DNA from: Bradyrhizobium sp. B124
Lineage (GTDB): Bacteria; Pseudomonadota; Alphaproteobacteria; Rhizobiales; Xanthobacteraceae
Assembly: GCF_038967635.1 (NCBI RefSeq)
Contig: NZ_CP152413.1
Location: 558,001 to 622,000, forward strand
Direction of reading: 5' to 3'
Length of the DNA stretch: 64,000 bases
The notes below the pieces were generated by a model. It made no database searches and had not been told where the DNA came from. It was given only the letters and a program-made list of their open reading frames with translations. How positions within the stretch are numbered: the stretch's first letter is position 1; each line of letters starts with the position of its first letter. Below are positions 33,190-42,583 of the stretch, piece by piece. The position numbers and the translations under genes were made by a program.

Positions 33190-35960
33190 GCAAGCGCTCC
33201 CTTGAGCAGGCTCGTTGTCACCGGCAATGAACGGAAGCGATAGCCGGTGGCATCGTTGATGGCGTTGAGCAGCGCCGGCACGATCGGGATCATCACCACT
33301 TCGGCCATGCCCTTCGGCGGTTCGTCCGGCGTCAGCGGCGGCAGCATCTCGATCTCGAGATCGTGCAGCGGCAGGTCGGAGCCGCGCGCGATCAGGTACT
33401 GGCCGAGATTCCACTGCCCGTTGCCGGGGCCGCCTTCGAACGGCGGCAGGGTTTCGAGCAGCGCGTAGCCGACGCCCATGGCAAAACCGCCATGCGACTG
33501 GCCCAGCACCACTTCAGGCACCAGCGCCTGGCCGCATTCGAACACGCTGTAGGCCTTCGCGATGCGCAGGATGCCGGTCGTGCGCTCGATCTCGACACGG
33601 ACCAGCGTGCCGCACATCGAGGTGTAGGCGGTGCCGATCCGGTTGTTGTCGGTCGGCGGAAACTTGACGCTGACGCGGTCGATCCGCTCGAACCTGCTGC
33701 GGCCGCGGCGGATCGCGAGTGCGTCGATCTCGGCGCGGTACTGCTCGCCGAACAGCGGGAAGCGCGCGCGCGACCAGGCCCAGCGCGAGAAGCTGTGCGC
33801 CACCGCGCCGGTGACGAAGCCGCGCGCATGCGCAGTCGCGGCAAGCTTGGGCAGCGGCAGCGGCGCGAGATCATCGAGCACGAGCTGGCCCTCGTTCCAG
33901 CGCGCTCTATCCCATTGCCCGGCGCGCGGATCGGCCTTGCCGATCTGCCAGAGCTCGAGTGCCGCCGGCCACAGGCCGAAGCGGAAGATGACGCGGGCGG
34001 CTTCGGCCGACGAATGCGTGCCGACATGGGCGCCGATCGACGCGCTCGTCGCCGAGCTGATCGCGGGAACCCAGCGCGGATTCTTCTCGGCGAGATCCTG
34101 GGTCTTCTGATCCATCGTGTAGGGATCACCCGAAGTGATGAGCCCGAGCGCGTCATAGCTGTCGACCCTGGAGACGGCGACCTCATCGGCGACGACGCCG
34201 AGATGGCCGGCAACGCGGTTGGCAAGCGCGGTGCCGATGCCGTTGCCCATCTCGACGTGATCGCAGAAGATCGCGATCCGTCCCTCGGGATCGATCTCGA
34301 CCCGGCCGAGTGAGCAATCCGCGCCCGCGCCGTAATCCTTGGTGACGCATGCGACGCCGGTGCCGACCAGCTGTCCCTCCGATGCCTTCTGCTTGAACGC
34401 GGCGCGCTGCTGCCAGATCGGATGCTTTTCGAGCTTGTCGAGGATGTCTGACGTGCGCACCGACACGATGTAGGGATTGCCGGTCATGGTCCGGCCGTTC
34501 TGCTTCAGCGCATTGTTGCGGCGGAACGCGATCGGATCGACCTTGAGCTCGCTCGCCGCCTCGTCGATCAGCACTTCCAGCGCGGTCATGGTCTGTAGCG
34601 TGCCGTAGCCGCGCATCGACCCCGCGGTCACGCCGCGCGAATGCAGCGCCACCGTGGTGACGTCGACCTTCGGGACGTCGTAGATGCCGATCGCCGCGGT
34701 GGCGGCCACGGTCGCGACGTTGGCGGAGAAATTGGCGAGCCCGCCGCCGTCGAGCACATGGTCGGCGGCGAATGCCGTGATCTTGCCGCTCTTGCGATCG
34801 ATGCCGATCCGCGAGCGCATCTTGATCGGGTGGCGTTTGATGCCGCCCTGGAATTGCTGGTAGCGGTCGTGCGCCAGCCGCACCGGCCGTCCCGGAAAGA
34901 ACATTGCCGCCAGCGCCACGTAAAGCACGAACGGGGTGTGGTCGCGGCCGCCGAAGCCGCCGCCGATATGGGCGAACTGCGCGTTGATGTGCGAGGGGCG
35001 GAAGGGCCGGCGGGCCTTGCCGAGCATGAAGGCGATCGACTCGGTCGCCTCATAGGGCGATTGCACGCCGAGCACCAGTTCGAGATTGCCGCTGTTGTCG
35101 CTGTACCAGGCGAGCCCGCTCTCGGGTTCGAGGAACATCGGATCGACCGACTGGGTCTCGAACTCGCGGTCGAGCACGAGCTGCGACGGATCGTCCTTGG
35201 CGAGCTGGGCGCGGATCTTTTCGCCATGGATCGCGGCCTTGGCGTAGTCGGCCTTGGTCTCCTTGGCGAGCGGCAGCCAGACCGGCAGTGCCGCGTTCTG
35301 GATCCGGCTCGGTGAGACCCAGCCGGCCTGGATCGGCGAATAGACGTCGGGCGCATCGGGCGTGGCGCCGGCCACGCGGGTGAAGCGATACGCGCCGAAG
35401 TTCGGCAGGACGACCGGACCGGTCTCGTCGCCGAACTTGACGAAGCCGACGTCGCGCAGCGCGAGGCGCGCCCGGTCGAAGGCGTCGAACTGCTCGAAGA
35501 TCAGCAGCGCGACCGGCTGTCCGAGATAGATCGGCGTCGTGCCGACCGGGCAGAACAGATCGCCGGTGTAGAACTCCGGCACCCGCATGCCGATCCGGTC
35601 GAGATCGACCGCAGTCACGACGACCGAGGGCTTCGCCGGACCATCGAGGCGGGCGAGGTCCATGCCGGCATAGACATGCGTGGCGTCGTTGGCGCGGACC
35701 AGGATGGCGTGCGAGGTGGTCGCAGGCCAGCCCGGCATGTCGGCGGCGCGAAAGTCGGAGGCGTAGAGCTTTGCGCCGGTGACCTTGGCCACCCCGTCGA
35801 CCCGGCCGGCGCCGTTGGCCGCCGGATTGAAATGGCCGCTCCCGGGAAGCGTCTCGCGCGTTGCGAAGGCCGGTTCCTTTGCAAGCGCCAGATGCGACAG
35901 GCTGACCGAGATGCCGCCCGCCGACAACCACTTCACGAAGTCGCGTCGCGAGGGCCGCAT
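33186..35960 (-). CDS. Tat-exported molybdopterin-binding subunit of a xanthine-dehydrogenase-family enzyme
   Basis: 924 residues from ATG 35960 (an ATG at 35975 is also possible). MRPSRRDFVKWLSAGGISVS is a twin-arginine signal. Domain order: ANGAGRVDGVAKVTGAKLYA (Ald_Xan_dh_C), HINAQFAHIGGGFGGRDHTP (Mo cofactor loop), RGVTAGSMRGYGTLQTMTAL, VEMGNGIGTALANRVAGHLG, GQSHGGFAMGVGYALLE and late GMAEVVMIPIVPALLNAIND, with Glu at the catalytic position. Substrate is not deducible (aldehyde, N-heterocycle or similar). GAGAG lies 9 bases before the ATG. First gene of the operon. Confidence 0.93.
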   Translation of the reverse strand: MRPSRRDFVKWLSAGGISVSLSHLALAKEPAFATRETLPGSGHFNPAANGAGRVDGVAKVTGAKLYASDFRAADMPGWPATTSHAILVRANDATHVYAGMDLARLDGPAKPSVVVTAVDLDRIGMRVPEFYTGDLFCPVGTTPIYLGQPVALLIFEQFDAFDRARLALRDVGFVKFGDETGPVVLPNFGAYRFTRVAGATPDAPDVYSPIQAGWVSPSRIQNAALPVWLPLAKETKADYAKAAIHGEKIRAQLAKDDPSQLVLDREFETQSVDPMFLEPESGLAWYSDNSGNLELVLGVQSPYEATESIAFMLGKARRPFRPSHINAQFAHIGGGFGGRDHTPFVLYVALAAMFFPGRPVRLAHDRYQQFQGGIKRHPIKMRSRIGIDRKSGKITAFAADHVLDGGGLANFSANVATVAATAAIGIYDVPKVDVTTVALHSRGVTAGSMRGYGTLQTMTALEVLIDEAASELKVDPIAFRRNNALKQNGRTMTGNPYIVSVRTSDILDKLEKHPIWQQRAAFKQKASEGQLVGTGVACVTKDYGAGADCSLGRVEIDPEGRIAIFCDHVEMGNGIGTALANRVAGHLGVVADEVAVSRVDSYDALGLITSGDPYTMDQKTQDLAEKNPRWVPAISSATSASIGAHVGTHSSAEAARVIFRFGLWPAALELWQIGKADPRAGQWDRARWNEGQLVLDDLAPLPLPKLAATAHARGFVTGAVAHSFSRWAWSRARFPLFGEQYRAEIDALAIRRGRSRFERIDRVSVKFPPTDNNRIGTAYTSMCGTLVRVEIERTTGILRIAKAYSVFECGQALVPEVVLGQSHGGFAMGVGYALLETLPPFEGGPGNGQWNLGQYLIARGSDLPLHDLEIEMLPPLTPDEPPKGMAEVVMIPIVPALLNAINDATGYRFRSLPVTTSLLKGALA

Positions 35961-36102
35961 GGTCTGATCTCTCATCAACGCTTCGGCGGCGTATCGCGCC
36001 GCGGTTTATGAATTGCCGTAATACACGCTGCAGTGTTGCGGCAAAGCGAGCGCGATCGCAATGCCGCAATAGGTCGTAGCCTTCTCACTTGTAGATCTGG
36101 CC

Positions 36103-37197
36103 TCACTTGAGGTCGGCGATGGTGGCCGGTCCCGGACCCGGGGTGATCAGGGTCGGCCACTGCTTGGAACCGAACGGCACCAGCGGCGGCAGGAAGGTCG
36201 TCATGCCGCGCTTCTTGGTCTCGGCGATGATCGCCTCGCGCGCATCGCCCCCCATCAGCTCGTAGTCCATCAAATGGTAGCTGCCGAAGAACAGCGCGCC
36301 GACCGAGCGGTCGGCAATGATCCGGGTCAGCGACTCCAGCATGTCCGACGGCGTGGTCGTGAAGGAGATCGTCTCGATCAGCATCAGGCGGCTGTTGATG
36401 GCGTCAGGCCCGAAGAACTGCGCCAGCACGCTGAAGATCACGTTGTTCTGCCGCGCCACATAGATCGTGTTGCTCGCGCCATAGGTCTTGTCCCAGTCAG
36501 CGCCGAGCTGGGTCTTCCAGTCGGCCATGACGGTCATCCAGTGCGCGACCTGGGTCTGCGCGGCCCAGGCGACGTTCCTGGCGAGCAGCGGCGCCTGCTT
36601 CTTGCCGAATGCCTCGAGCGTCGCGAAGGGGATCGCGCCGGCGGTGAGGCATTCATCCATGAAGGCGATGTTGTTCTTGAGGATGGCGCGGTTGTTGTCG
36701 CGCCAGTCCGCCTGCATTGCCGCGGCATCGAGCCCGTCGAGCGCCGACTGCATCCGGCTGCGATAGGCCTGCATCGACCCGCGCCACGCCTTGTCGTCGG
36801 GATTGTCGACATAGGGGCCGACCACCTCGGCCAGCGCCATCGTGCTGTGGCCGACCGACTTGAGCAGCTGATAGACCACCGGCACCTGCGGCGCCTCGGT
36901 CGGCGGCTTGCCCGGCCGGTACAGGATCAGGCGGCCGCCGGCGCCGGAGAACAGGCCGAGGATCACCGGATGCTTGTCGAGGATGTTCTTCTGGAAGATC
37001 CGCGCCGCATCGCCATAGAGCTCGAACATGCCGGTGTTGAGCGCAAGCACGTCCTTGGTCGCGATATCGGCCGGCGTGGAGGCGGTCTTGCCCGAGATCG
37101 GCGCCATGTAGTCGGGCTGCGACTGGGCCAGCGCCGCGCCACCGCTGCCGAGCAGCAACGCCAGCGCGGCGACGACCAAACGGAAACGATGGGTCAT
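36103..37197 (-). CDS. Exported protein of unknown function upstream of the Mo-hydroxylase operon
   Basis: 364 residues. AGGAGC precedes ATG 37197. [20 protein letters not shown] begins a signal peptide (cleavage near LAQS). The mature part is mainly helical and Trp/Asn-rich (DWRDNNRAILKNNIAFMDEC, ARQNNVIFSVLAQFFGPDA, DYELMGGDAREAIIAETKKR), with one clear Cys. I do not recognise a family. It sits 142 bases before the large subunit on the same strand, so it may be the first gene of that transcript, and could be a partner or sensor, but nothing shows it. Confidence 0.8.
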   Translation of the reverse strand: MTHRFRLVVAALALLLGSGGAALAQSQPDYMAPISGKTASTPADIATKDVLALNTGMFELYGDAARIFQKNILDKHPVILGLFSGAGGRLILYRPGKPPTEAPQVPVVYQLLKSVGHSTMALAEVVGPYVDNPDDKAWRGSMQAYRSRMQSALDGLDAAAMQADWRDNNRAILKNNIAFMDECLTAGAIPFATLEAFGKKQAPLLARNVAWAAQTQVAHWMTVMADWKTQLGADWDKTYGASNTIYVARQNNVIFSVLAQFFGPDAINSRLMLIETISFTTTPSDMLESLTRIIADRSVGALFFGSYHLMDYELMGGDAREAIIAETKKRGMTTFLPPLVPFGSKQWPTLITPGPGPATIADLK

Positions 37198-37474
37198 GTT
37201 GTGCTCCTCGCAACCTCCGACTCACGCCGAAGCCCGGGATGCGGCCTCTCGACGCTGGCGGGATGCGCAATTCTTTTGACGCAAATGAACAGGGATGGTC
37301 GGTCCCGCATGACGCAACACGACGAGGGCGGGTGCTTACAGCTAAGCGACGAATCGGCGGGTGTCCACACCCGGAGACTGCCCGGGTGCTTGCGTCATAA
37401 CGTCATTCGACGACGGATTCAGCGGAGCTTTCTCATTCAGGGAATCAATCGCATCGACCGGCTTGCCGATGGCC

Positions 37475-37918
37475 TCAATCCTTGATCGGAAGCACGCCGC
37501 CGATGATCAGCGCGATGCCGGCCAGTCGTGAAATCGATACCGGATGCTGCGCCAGCCCGAACACGCCAAAATGGTCCATCGCGATGCCTGCGGTCATCTG
37601 ACCCGCGACCACCAGCGCCAGCAAGGTCGCGGCGCCGAGCGACGGCAGCAGCAGGATCATCAGCAGGATGAAGACGCCGCCGAGGATGCCGCCGCTCCAG
37701 GCCCACCATGGCACAGCCGATACCAGTTTCCAGGACGGCACCGGCTCCCGCGTCGCGACCAGCACGACCGCCATCGTCACGAGGCCGCTGAGATAGCTGA
37801 CGAGTCCGGCCCAGGCCGGCGAGTTCAGGGCGGACCGGAGGTTGCCGTTCAGGACCTGTTGAACAGCCACGGCGATGCCGGCGCCGAGCGCGAGCAGATA
37901 GAGAAACCAGACTTGCAT
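37475..37918 (-). CDS. YdcZ-type (DUF606, DMT superfamily) membrane transporter
   Basis: 147 residues from ATG 37918 (TTG at 37930 less likely; GGGGCG upstream). Five hydrophobic helices: about 1-22 (VWFLYLLALGAGIAVAVQQV), 35-55, 68-92 (WAWSGGILGGVFILLMILLL), 95-115 and 125-145. QQVLNGNLR near the start and GVFILLMILLLPSLGAATLL are typical. This half-size form of drug/metabolite transporters works as a dimer in the inner membrane; the cargo is unknown. Divergent from the ABC-F gene. Confidence 0.88.
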   Translation of the reverse strand: MQVWFLYLLALGAGIAVAVQQVLNGNLRSALNSPAWAGLVSYLSGLVTMAVVLVATREPVPSWKLVSAVPWWAWSGGILGGVFILLMILLLPSLGAATLLALVVAGQMTAGIAMDHFGVFGLAQHPVSISRLAGIALIIGGVLPIKD

Positions 37919-38078
37919 GTGACGCCCCAAAACCGGCCGCTGAAGAGCCTCATGTCATATTCCATTGGCAACACTCGTGGCATGCATGGAGCACGGCGCG
38001 AAACCCCGAGGAATGGGCTTCCACCCACGTCCCAGATCGAATAAGAGGCCGCAAACCCTCAGTTCCCAGTATGAGAGC

Positions 38079-39701
38079 ATGATCCGCCTCGATAACGTCT
38101 CCAAGCAAGTCGGCCACCAGATCCTCTTCATCGAAGCCTCCGCGGCGCTCCAGAAGGGCGAGAAGATCGGCCTTGTCGGCCCGAACGGTGCCGGCAAGAC
38201 CACGCTGTTCCGGATGATCTCGGGCCGGGAAATCCCCGATGAAGGCCAGGTCTCGCTCGATCGCGGCATCTCGATCGGCTATTTCAGCCAGGATGTCGGC
38301 GAAATGTCCGGCCGCAGCGCAGTCGCCGAGGTGATGGACGGGGCGGGGCCCGTCAGCGTGGTGGCAGCCGAGCTTCGGGAACTCGAGGCCGCGATGGCCG
38401 ACCCCGACAAGGCCGATGAGATGGACGACATCATCGCGCGCTATGGCGAGGTGCAGCATCAGTTCGAGGAGCTCGACGGCTACGCGCTCGACGGCCGCGC
38501 GCGCGAGGCGCTGTCCGGTCTCGGCTTCAGCCAGGAGATGATGGACGGCGACGTCGGCAAACTCTCCGGCGGCTGGAAAATGCGCGTCGCGCTTGCGCGT
38601 ATTCTGCTGATGCGTCCCGACGTCATGCTGCTCGACGAGCCGAGCAACCATCTCGATCTCGAAAGCCTGATCTGGCTGGAGCAGTTCCTGAAGGGCTATG
38701 AAGGCGCGCTGCTGATGACCTCGCATGACCGCGAGTTCATCAACCGCATCATCAACAAGGTGGTCGAGATCGACGGCGGCCAGCTCACCACCTATTCCGG
38801 CAATTACGAGTTCTACGAACAGCAGCGCGCGCTCTCCGACAAGCAGCAGCAGGCGCAGTTCGAGCGGCAGCAGGCGATGCTCGCCAAGGAGATCAAGTTC
38901 ATCGAGCGTTTCAAGGCGCGCGCCTCGCACGCAGCCCAGGTGCAGAGCCGGGTCAAGAAGCTCGACAAGATCGAGCGGGTCGAGCCGCCGCGGCGGCGGC
39001 AGACGGTGGCGTTCGAATTCCAGCCGGCGCCGCGTTCGGGCGAGGACGTCGTCAGCCTGAAGAATGTCCACAAAGCCTATGGCAGCAAGCGCATCTATGA
39101 CGGCTTTGACTTCATGATCCGCCGCCGGGAGCGCTGGTGCGTGATGGGCATCAACGGCGCCGGCAAGTCGACGCTGCTGAAGCTGGTCGCCGGTTCAACC
39201 GAGCCCGACGACGGCGCGGTCGCGGTCGGCGGCAGCGTCAAGATGGGCTATTTCGCCCAGCACGCGATGGACCTGCTCGACGGCGAGCGCACCGTGTTCC
39301 AGTCGCTGGAGGACGCATTTCCGCAAGCCGGGCAGGGCTCGTTGCGTGCGCTCGCCGGCTGCTTCGGCTTCTCGGGTGACGATGTCGAGAAGAAGTGCCG
39401 GGTGCTGTCGGGCGGCGAGAAGGCGCGGCTCGTCATGGCCAAGATGCTGTTCGATCCGCCGAACTTCCTGGTGCTGGACGAGCCGACCAACCATCTCGAT
39501 CTCGCCACCAAGGAGATGCTGATCAATGCACTCTCCGAGTTCGAGGGCACGATGCTGTTCGTGTCCCACGACCGGCACTTCCTCGCCGCGCTCTCCAACC
39601 GTGTGCTGGAGCTGACGCCGGATGGCATCCATCAATATGGCGGCGGCTACACCGAATACGTCGCGCGCACCGGACAGGAAGCGCCGGGATTGCGGAGTTA
39701 G
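38079..39701 (+). CDS. ABC-F ATPase (Uup/EttA-like)
   Basis: 540 residues from ATG 38079. Two ABC domains with no membrane part: Walker A GLVGPNGAGKTTLFRMISG and GINGAGKSTLLKLVAG, signatures LSGGWKMRVALARIL and LSGGEKARLVMAKML, Walker B VMLLDEPSNHLDLESL and LVLDEPTNHLDLATK. The inter-domain linker (about 250-320) is basic and Gln-rich (QQQAQFERQQAMLAKEIKFI), as in the arm that reaches into the ribosome. ABC-F proteins act on stalled ribosomes in the cytosol and can give antibiotic tolerance. Length and signature fit YbiT/Uup-like members. A family B repeat follows. Confidence 0.94.
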   Translation: MIRLDNVSKQVGHQILFIEASAALQKGEKIGLVGPNGAGKTTLFRMISGREIPDEGQVSLDRGISIGYFSQDVGEMSGRSAVAEVMDGAGPVSVVAAELRELEAAMADPDKADEMDDIIARYGEVQHQFEELDGYALDGRAREALSGLGFSQEMMDGDVGKLSGGWKMRVALARILLMRPDVMLLDEPSNHLDLESLIWLEQFLKGYEGALLMTSHDREFINRIINKVVEIDGGQLTTYSGNYEFYEQQRALSDKQQQAQFERQQAMLAKEIKFIERFKARASHAAQVQSRVKKLDKIERVEPPRRRQTVAFEFQPAPRSGEDVVSLKNVHKAYGSKRIYDGFDFMIRRRERWCVMGINGAGKSTLLKLVAGSTEPDDGAVAVGGSVKMGYFAQHAMDLLDGERTVFQSLEDAFPQAGQGSLRALAGCFGFSGDDVEKKCRVLSGGEKARLVMAKMLFDPPNFLVLDEPTNHLDLATKEMLINALSEFEGTMLFVSHDRHFLAALSNRVLELTPDGIHQYGGGYTEYVARTGQEAPGLRS

Positions 39702-39710
39702 TACTGCTTC

Positions 39711-39742
39711 GTAGCCCGGATGTAGCGAAGCGAAATCCGGGT
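39711..39742. repeat. Palindromic repeat, family B, single unit beside the transposase gene
   Basis: GTAGCCCGGATGTAGCGAAG continuing CGAAATCCGGG, the same unit as in 4186-4277. Its last base overlaps the stop codon of the transposase pseudogene. The inverted partner is at 40292-40327. Confidence 0.88.
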
Positions 39743-40279
39743 CAGTCCTTCCGCTCGCCAAAGTCGTCGTTGTCTGTCGCTCCGCTGCCGCCCCAATCAG
39801 CCGGCAATATCCCATCCCGGATGTATCGGTGAAGGGACGTGTGTTGCCAGTCGGCAGGCGAGGAGGCCAGCCGGTGCTTGGCAGGATTGTGGTGGATGTA
39901 GTCCGATGCGCCGCTCAAGATCGTGTTCGTTGCGGATGGTGTGTTCCCAAAACCGTCTCTGCCAAAGCGGGTACTCGCCGCGGTGGTTTGCGGAGAGCGG
40001 CACGCCGGCGGCAACAACGGAGCGCGTGAAGTGGCTCTTGATCTGGCGCCACCGATCAGAGAAGTCGGCATCGCCGCGTGGCAATGTCATCACCGTGTGC
40101 AGGTGCTCTGGCAGGATCACGATGGCGTCCACCGTGAACGGCTTCTTGGCGCGCGTTGCGCGAAAGGCATCGCGCAACAGCCCGACATGCTCGACCAGTA
40201 GCGACGATGCGCGGTCTTCCAGCGTAACCGCAAAGAAGAACGTGCCGCCGGGTATGAAGTTACGTCGATATTGCACCAT
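39742..40279 (-). pseudogene. REP-associated tyrosine transposase (RAYT, IS200-like), frameshifted
   Basis: Two frames that together make one about 178-residue protein. Frame 1 (40279 down to about 39905) has MVQYRRNFIPGGTFFFAVTL, the HUH motif VILPEHLHTVMTLP and WQRRFWEHTIRNEHDLERRI; frame 2 (39903 down to 39742) has DYIHHNPAKHRLASSPADWQ and HRYIRDGILPADWGG, the Tyr motif region. Normal RAYTs run RFWEH..-I-DYIHHNP without a break. One extra G at about 39904 (ATCGGACTAC for ATCGACTAC) explains it. The gene is bracketed by inverted family B units, as RAYTs are by their REPs. Sequencing error is not excluded. Confidence 0.88.
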
Positions 40280-40291
40280 ACGGATAGATTA

Positions 40292-40327
40292 CCCCGGATT
40301 TCGCTTCGCTTCATCCGGGCTACGGGG
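40292..40327. repeat. Palindromic repeat, family B, inverted partner unit
   Basis: CCCCGGATTTCGCTTCGCTT and onward to CATCCGGGCTACGGGG, the reverse of 39711-39742, lying 12 bases before the start of the transposase pseudogene. Together the two units bracket the gene. Confidence 0.88.
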
Positions 40328-40331
40328 TTTG

Positions 40332-40964
40332 CTAAACCCGCCACCGTGCGCAGAACGCCTCGACGTCGCCGGACTGGAATTCCGGTAGCCGCTCCCAGAT
40401 GGTTTCGGGTGGCCAGTTCCACCAGGCGATCTGCGACAGCTCGGCCGCGATCTTGCGGTTGAACCGCTCCTTGATCGGCCGGGCCGGCACGCCGCCAACG
40501 ATGGTGTAGGGCGCGACATCGCGCGAGACCACCGCACCGGCCGCGAGCACTGCGCCGTCTCCGACGGTGACGCCGGGCAGCACGATCACGCCATGGCCGA
40601 TCCAGACGTCGTTGCCGATCACGACGCGGTCGGCGCGCCGATCGCTGAAGAAGCCATGATCGCGCTCGGCGGACGCCGAGTAGTATTCGGGGCAGTAGGT
40701 GAAGCGATGCTGCGAGGGACGCTCGACCGGATGATTGGGCGCGCCGATCCGGACTTGCGCCGCGATCGCGCAGAACCGGCCGATCTGGGCATCGGCGACC
40801 ATGCAGCCGCTGCCGAGGTAGGAGTAATCGCCGAGCTCGGTGTATTCGACCGCGGTGTCGCCGAGGACTTCGCAGCAACGGCCGACCTTGACCTCCCGCA
40901 GCTTGACCGTCGGCTCGATGACGGTCTCGGCAAGCTTGGGGCGGGGCGGGTTCGATTCGGTCAT
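40332..40964 (-). CDS. Hexapeptide-repeat (left-handed beta-helix) acetyltransferase
   Basis: 210 residues from ATG 40964 (GAGGACAAACC upstream). Left-handed beta-helix signs: [60 protein letters not shown] and [20 protein letters not shown], with the active-site His in [20 protein letters not shown]. This resembles phosphonate-associated acyltransferases (the Phn transferase subfamily) and chloramphenicol/virginiamycin-type enzymes. No phn genes are nearby, so the substrate is unknown. Cytosolic trimer expected. Next to it is a GDPD-like gene, 79 bases upstream on the same strand. Confidence 0.85.
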   Translation of the reverse strand: MTESNPPRPKLAETVIEPTVKLREVKVGRCCEVLGDTAVEYTELGDYSYLGSGCMVADAQIGRFCAIAAQVRIGAPNHPVERPSQHRFTYCPEYYSASAERDHGFFSDRRADRVVIGNDVWIGHGVIVLPGVTVGDGAVLAAGAVVSRDVAPYTIVGGVPARPIKERFNRKIAAELSQIAWWNWPPETIWERLPEFQSGDVEAFCARWRV

Positions 40965-41043
40965 AAGGTTTGTCCTCGATGCGGCGAGCGGCGGCTTCAG
41001 TCGCACGATTTCTATGACGGCGAGATGACAGGAGACGCCGGAT

Positions 41044-42018
41044 CTAGCGGCCGGCCAGACGGGCGATAGTCTCGATCTCGTTGGTCCAGATGCCGCCGGA
41101 ATAGTTCTCGGGCAGGCGCCGGAATAGCTCGGCATCGTCGACCCCGGTCGAGAATTCGCCGCCCTGATAGGGGCCGAGCACGAACACCACGCTGTTTGCC
41201 GCCGCCATGCGGTTGAGGAAACGGTCCGGCCATCCCCACAGCCACGGCGCGTAGTTGATCGGCACCAGCACGATGGCGTCGCGGCAGGCGTCCGGCACGA
41301 TGCCGGTCCAGCCATAGCCGAGATAGCGCACGAGGCAGCGCTTGATCGCTGCGCGCGAGATCGTCCGCGTCCCCGGCGCAAGACGCCGGATCGCCTCGAT
41401 CGGATCGTCGCCGCCATAGACCATGATCAGCTTGCGTCGCTCGGTGGGAAGCCCATTCAAGGCCGCCGCGAGCTTCTCGCCCTCGGAGGGATCGCGGCTC
41501 TTGACGTTGATCAGGAGCCGGCGATCCGGAAAGGTCGTGAGCACCTCGTCCAGCGATGGCATCAACCCGATGCCCTTGCCGCGGAATGGAAAGGTCTTGC
41601 CGCCATCGGCGGTGTAGCCATAGCCGATATCGAGCATCTTCAGCCGTGCCATCGGCTGTTCGCGGGTGACGCCCTGGCCGTCGGTCCGGCAATCGACCGT
41701 CCAGTCGTGAAACACCGCGAATTCGCCGTCGGTCGTTGGATGGACGTCGAGCTCGACGATATCGGCGCCGCGATCGAAGCTCGCCTGCATCGAGCGGATC
41801 GTGTTCTCGAGATAGTCATGGGTTGGCGGCAGCATGCGCGCCGCGGTGCAGGTGTCGTTCCTGAGGTCGCGTTCGTCGAAGCGTTGCGCCATGCCGCGAT
41901 GGGCGAGGAGCACCGGCTTGCCGCCGGCGTGGGCTGCGAGAAGACTGGAGTTGTTGAGGTAGATGCCGGCGGTGATGGCAACGACAGCCGCTGCCGCGTA
42001 TTTCAATTTCCTGCCCAA
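41044..42018 (-). CDS. Glycerophosphodiester phosphodiesterase family protein, membrane-anchored
   Basis: 324 residues from the TTG at 42018 (ACGAG upstream); a longer frame to 42165 lacks a hydrophobic start and crosses the decayed hydrolase. [20 protein letters not shown] is an N-terminal anchor or signal. GDPD motifs: [20 protein letters not shown] with the catalytic His, [20 protein letters not shown] with Glu and Asp ligands, and [17 protein letters not shown] with the second His. Hydrolyses glycerophosphodiesters in the periplasm, giving glycerol-3-phosphate; substrate here unproven. The start is uncertain, so confidence refers to the gene. Confidence 0.85.
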   Translation of the reverse strand: MGRKLKYAAAAVVAITAGIYLNNSSLLAAHAGGKPVLLAHRGMAQRFDERDLRNDTCTAARMLPPTHDYLENTIRSMQASFDRGADIVELDVHPTTDGEFAVFHDWTVDCRTDGQGVTREQPMARLKMLDIGYGYTADGGKTFPFRGKGIGLMPSLDEVLTTFPDRRLLINVKSRDPSEGEKLAAALNGLPTERRKLIMVYGGDDPIEAIRRLAPGTRTISRAAIKRCLVRYLGYGWTGIVPDACRDAIVLVPINYAPWLWGWPDRFLNRMAAANSVVFVLGPYQGGEFSTGVDDAELFRRLPENYSGGIWTNEIETIARLAGR

Positions 42019-42083
42019 GCGACTCGTTTCCGTGCTGGATGGTTGCTCGGGGTAGGAGGCGTTTCTGGTCGATTTGCGGCGGC

Positions 42084-42340
42084 CTAATCCTTCAAGCCGT
42101 CGACTGCGGCAATCGACCTCACCATCGCATCCCTGAGCGCCGCGCTGTGAAGTCGTGGGTCGCACCGGGGTGGACCACGACGTCGATCTTGCTGCCGGCA
42201 GCGATCGAGCGGCGGGCGACGTCCTGGCACCGTTCTGGCGATACTTCCTCGTCGTCTATCACGGCGAGCGGGCAAGGCGATGGTGGTTCGCAGTTTGCTG
42301 CCGCGGCCTGGTTCTTTGAACTCGTCGACAACGGCAATCG
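42084..42340 (-). pseudogene. Decayed dienelactone hydrolase fragment
   Basis: Only the C-terminal part of an alpha/beta hydrolase remains. One frame shows DDEEVSPERCQDVARRSIAA and GSKIDVVVHPGATHDFTARR, the Asp and His blocks of dienelactone hydrolases; the end (LRDAMVRSIAAVDGLKD) continues in another frame, and the start (AVVDEFKEPGRGSKLR) in that same one. At least two frameshifts and no Cys/Ser nucleophile half. The segment sits between the GDPD-like and HU genes. Confidence 0.6.
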
Positions 42341-42583
42341 CCTTGCTGAGCAAGTCCGCGCGCGGAATCAAGGCGCTAGTCGGGTCGAGAAATATACACT
42401 GCAGATTGTTGCACTATCGAAGGTATCGCGATTCGCATGCTTGCGTTTCGGGCCTCGATAGGTTCTAAGCCCGGTGACTTCATGACCGTTGGCATGAACA
42501 AGAAGCGCGCTGCGTGGCTTTACCACATTCTGGACAGAGTTACATCGTAGCTCGCGCGCCCCCCAAATTCAGAGGATTTCAGC

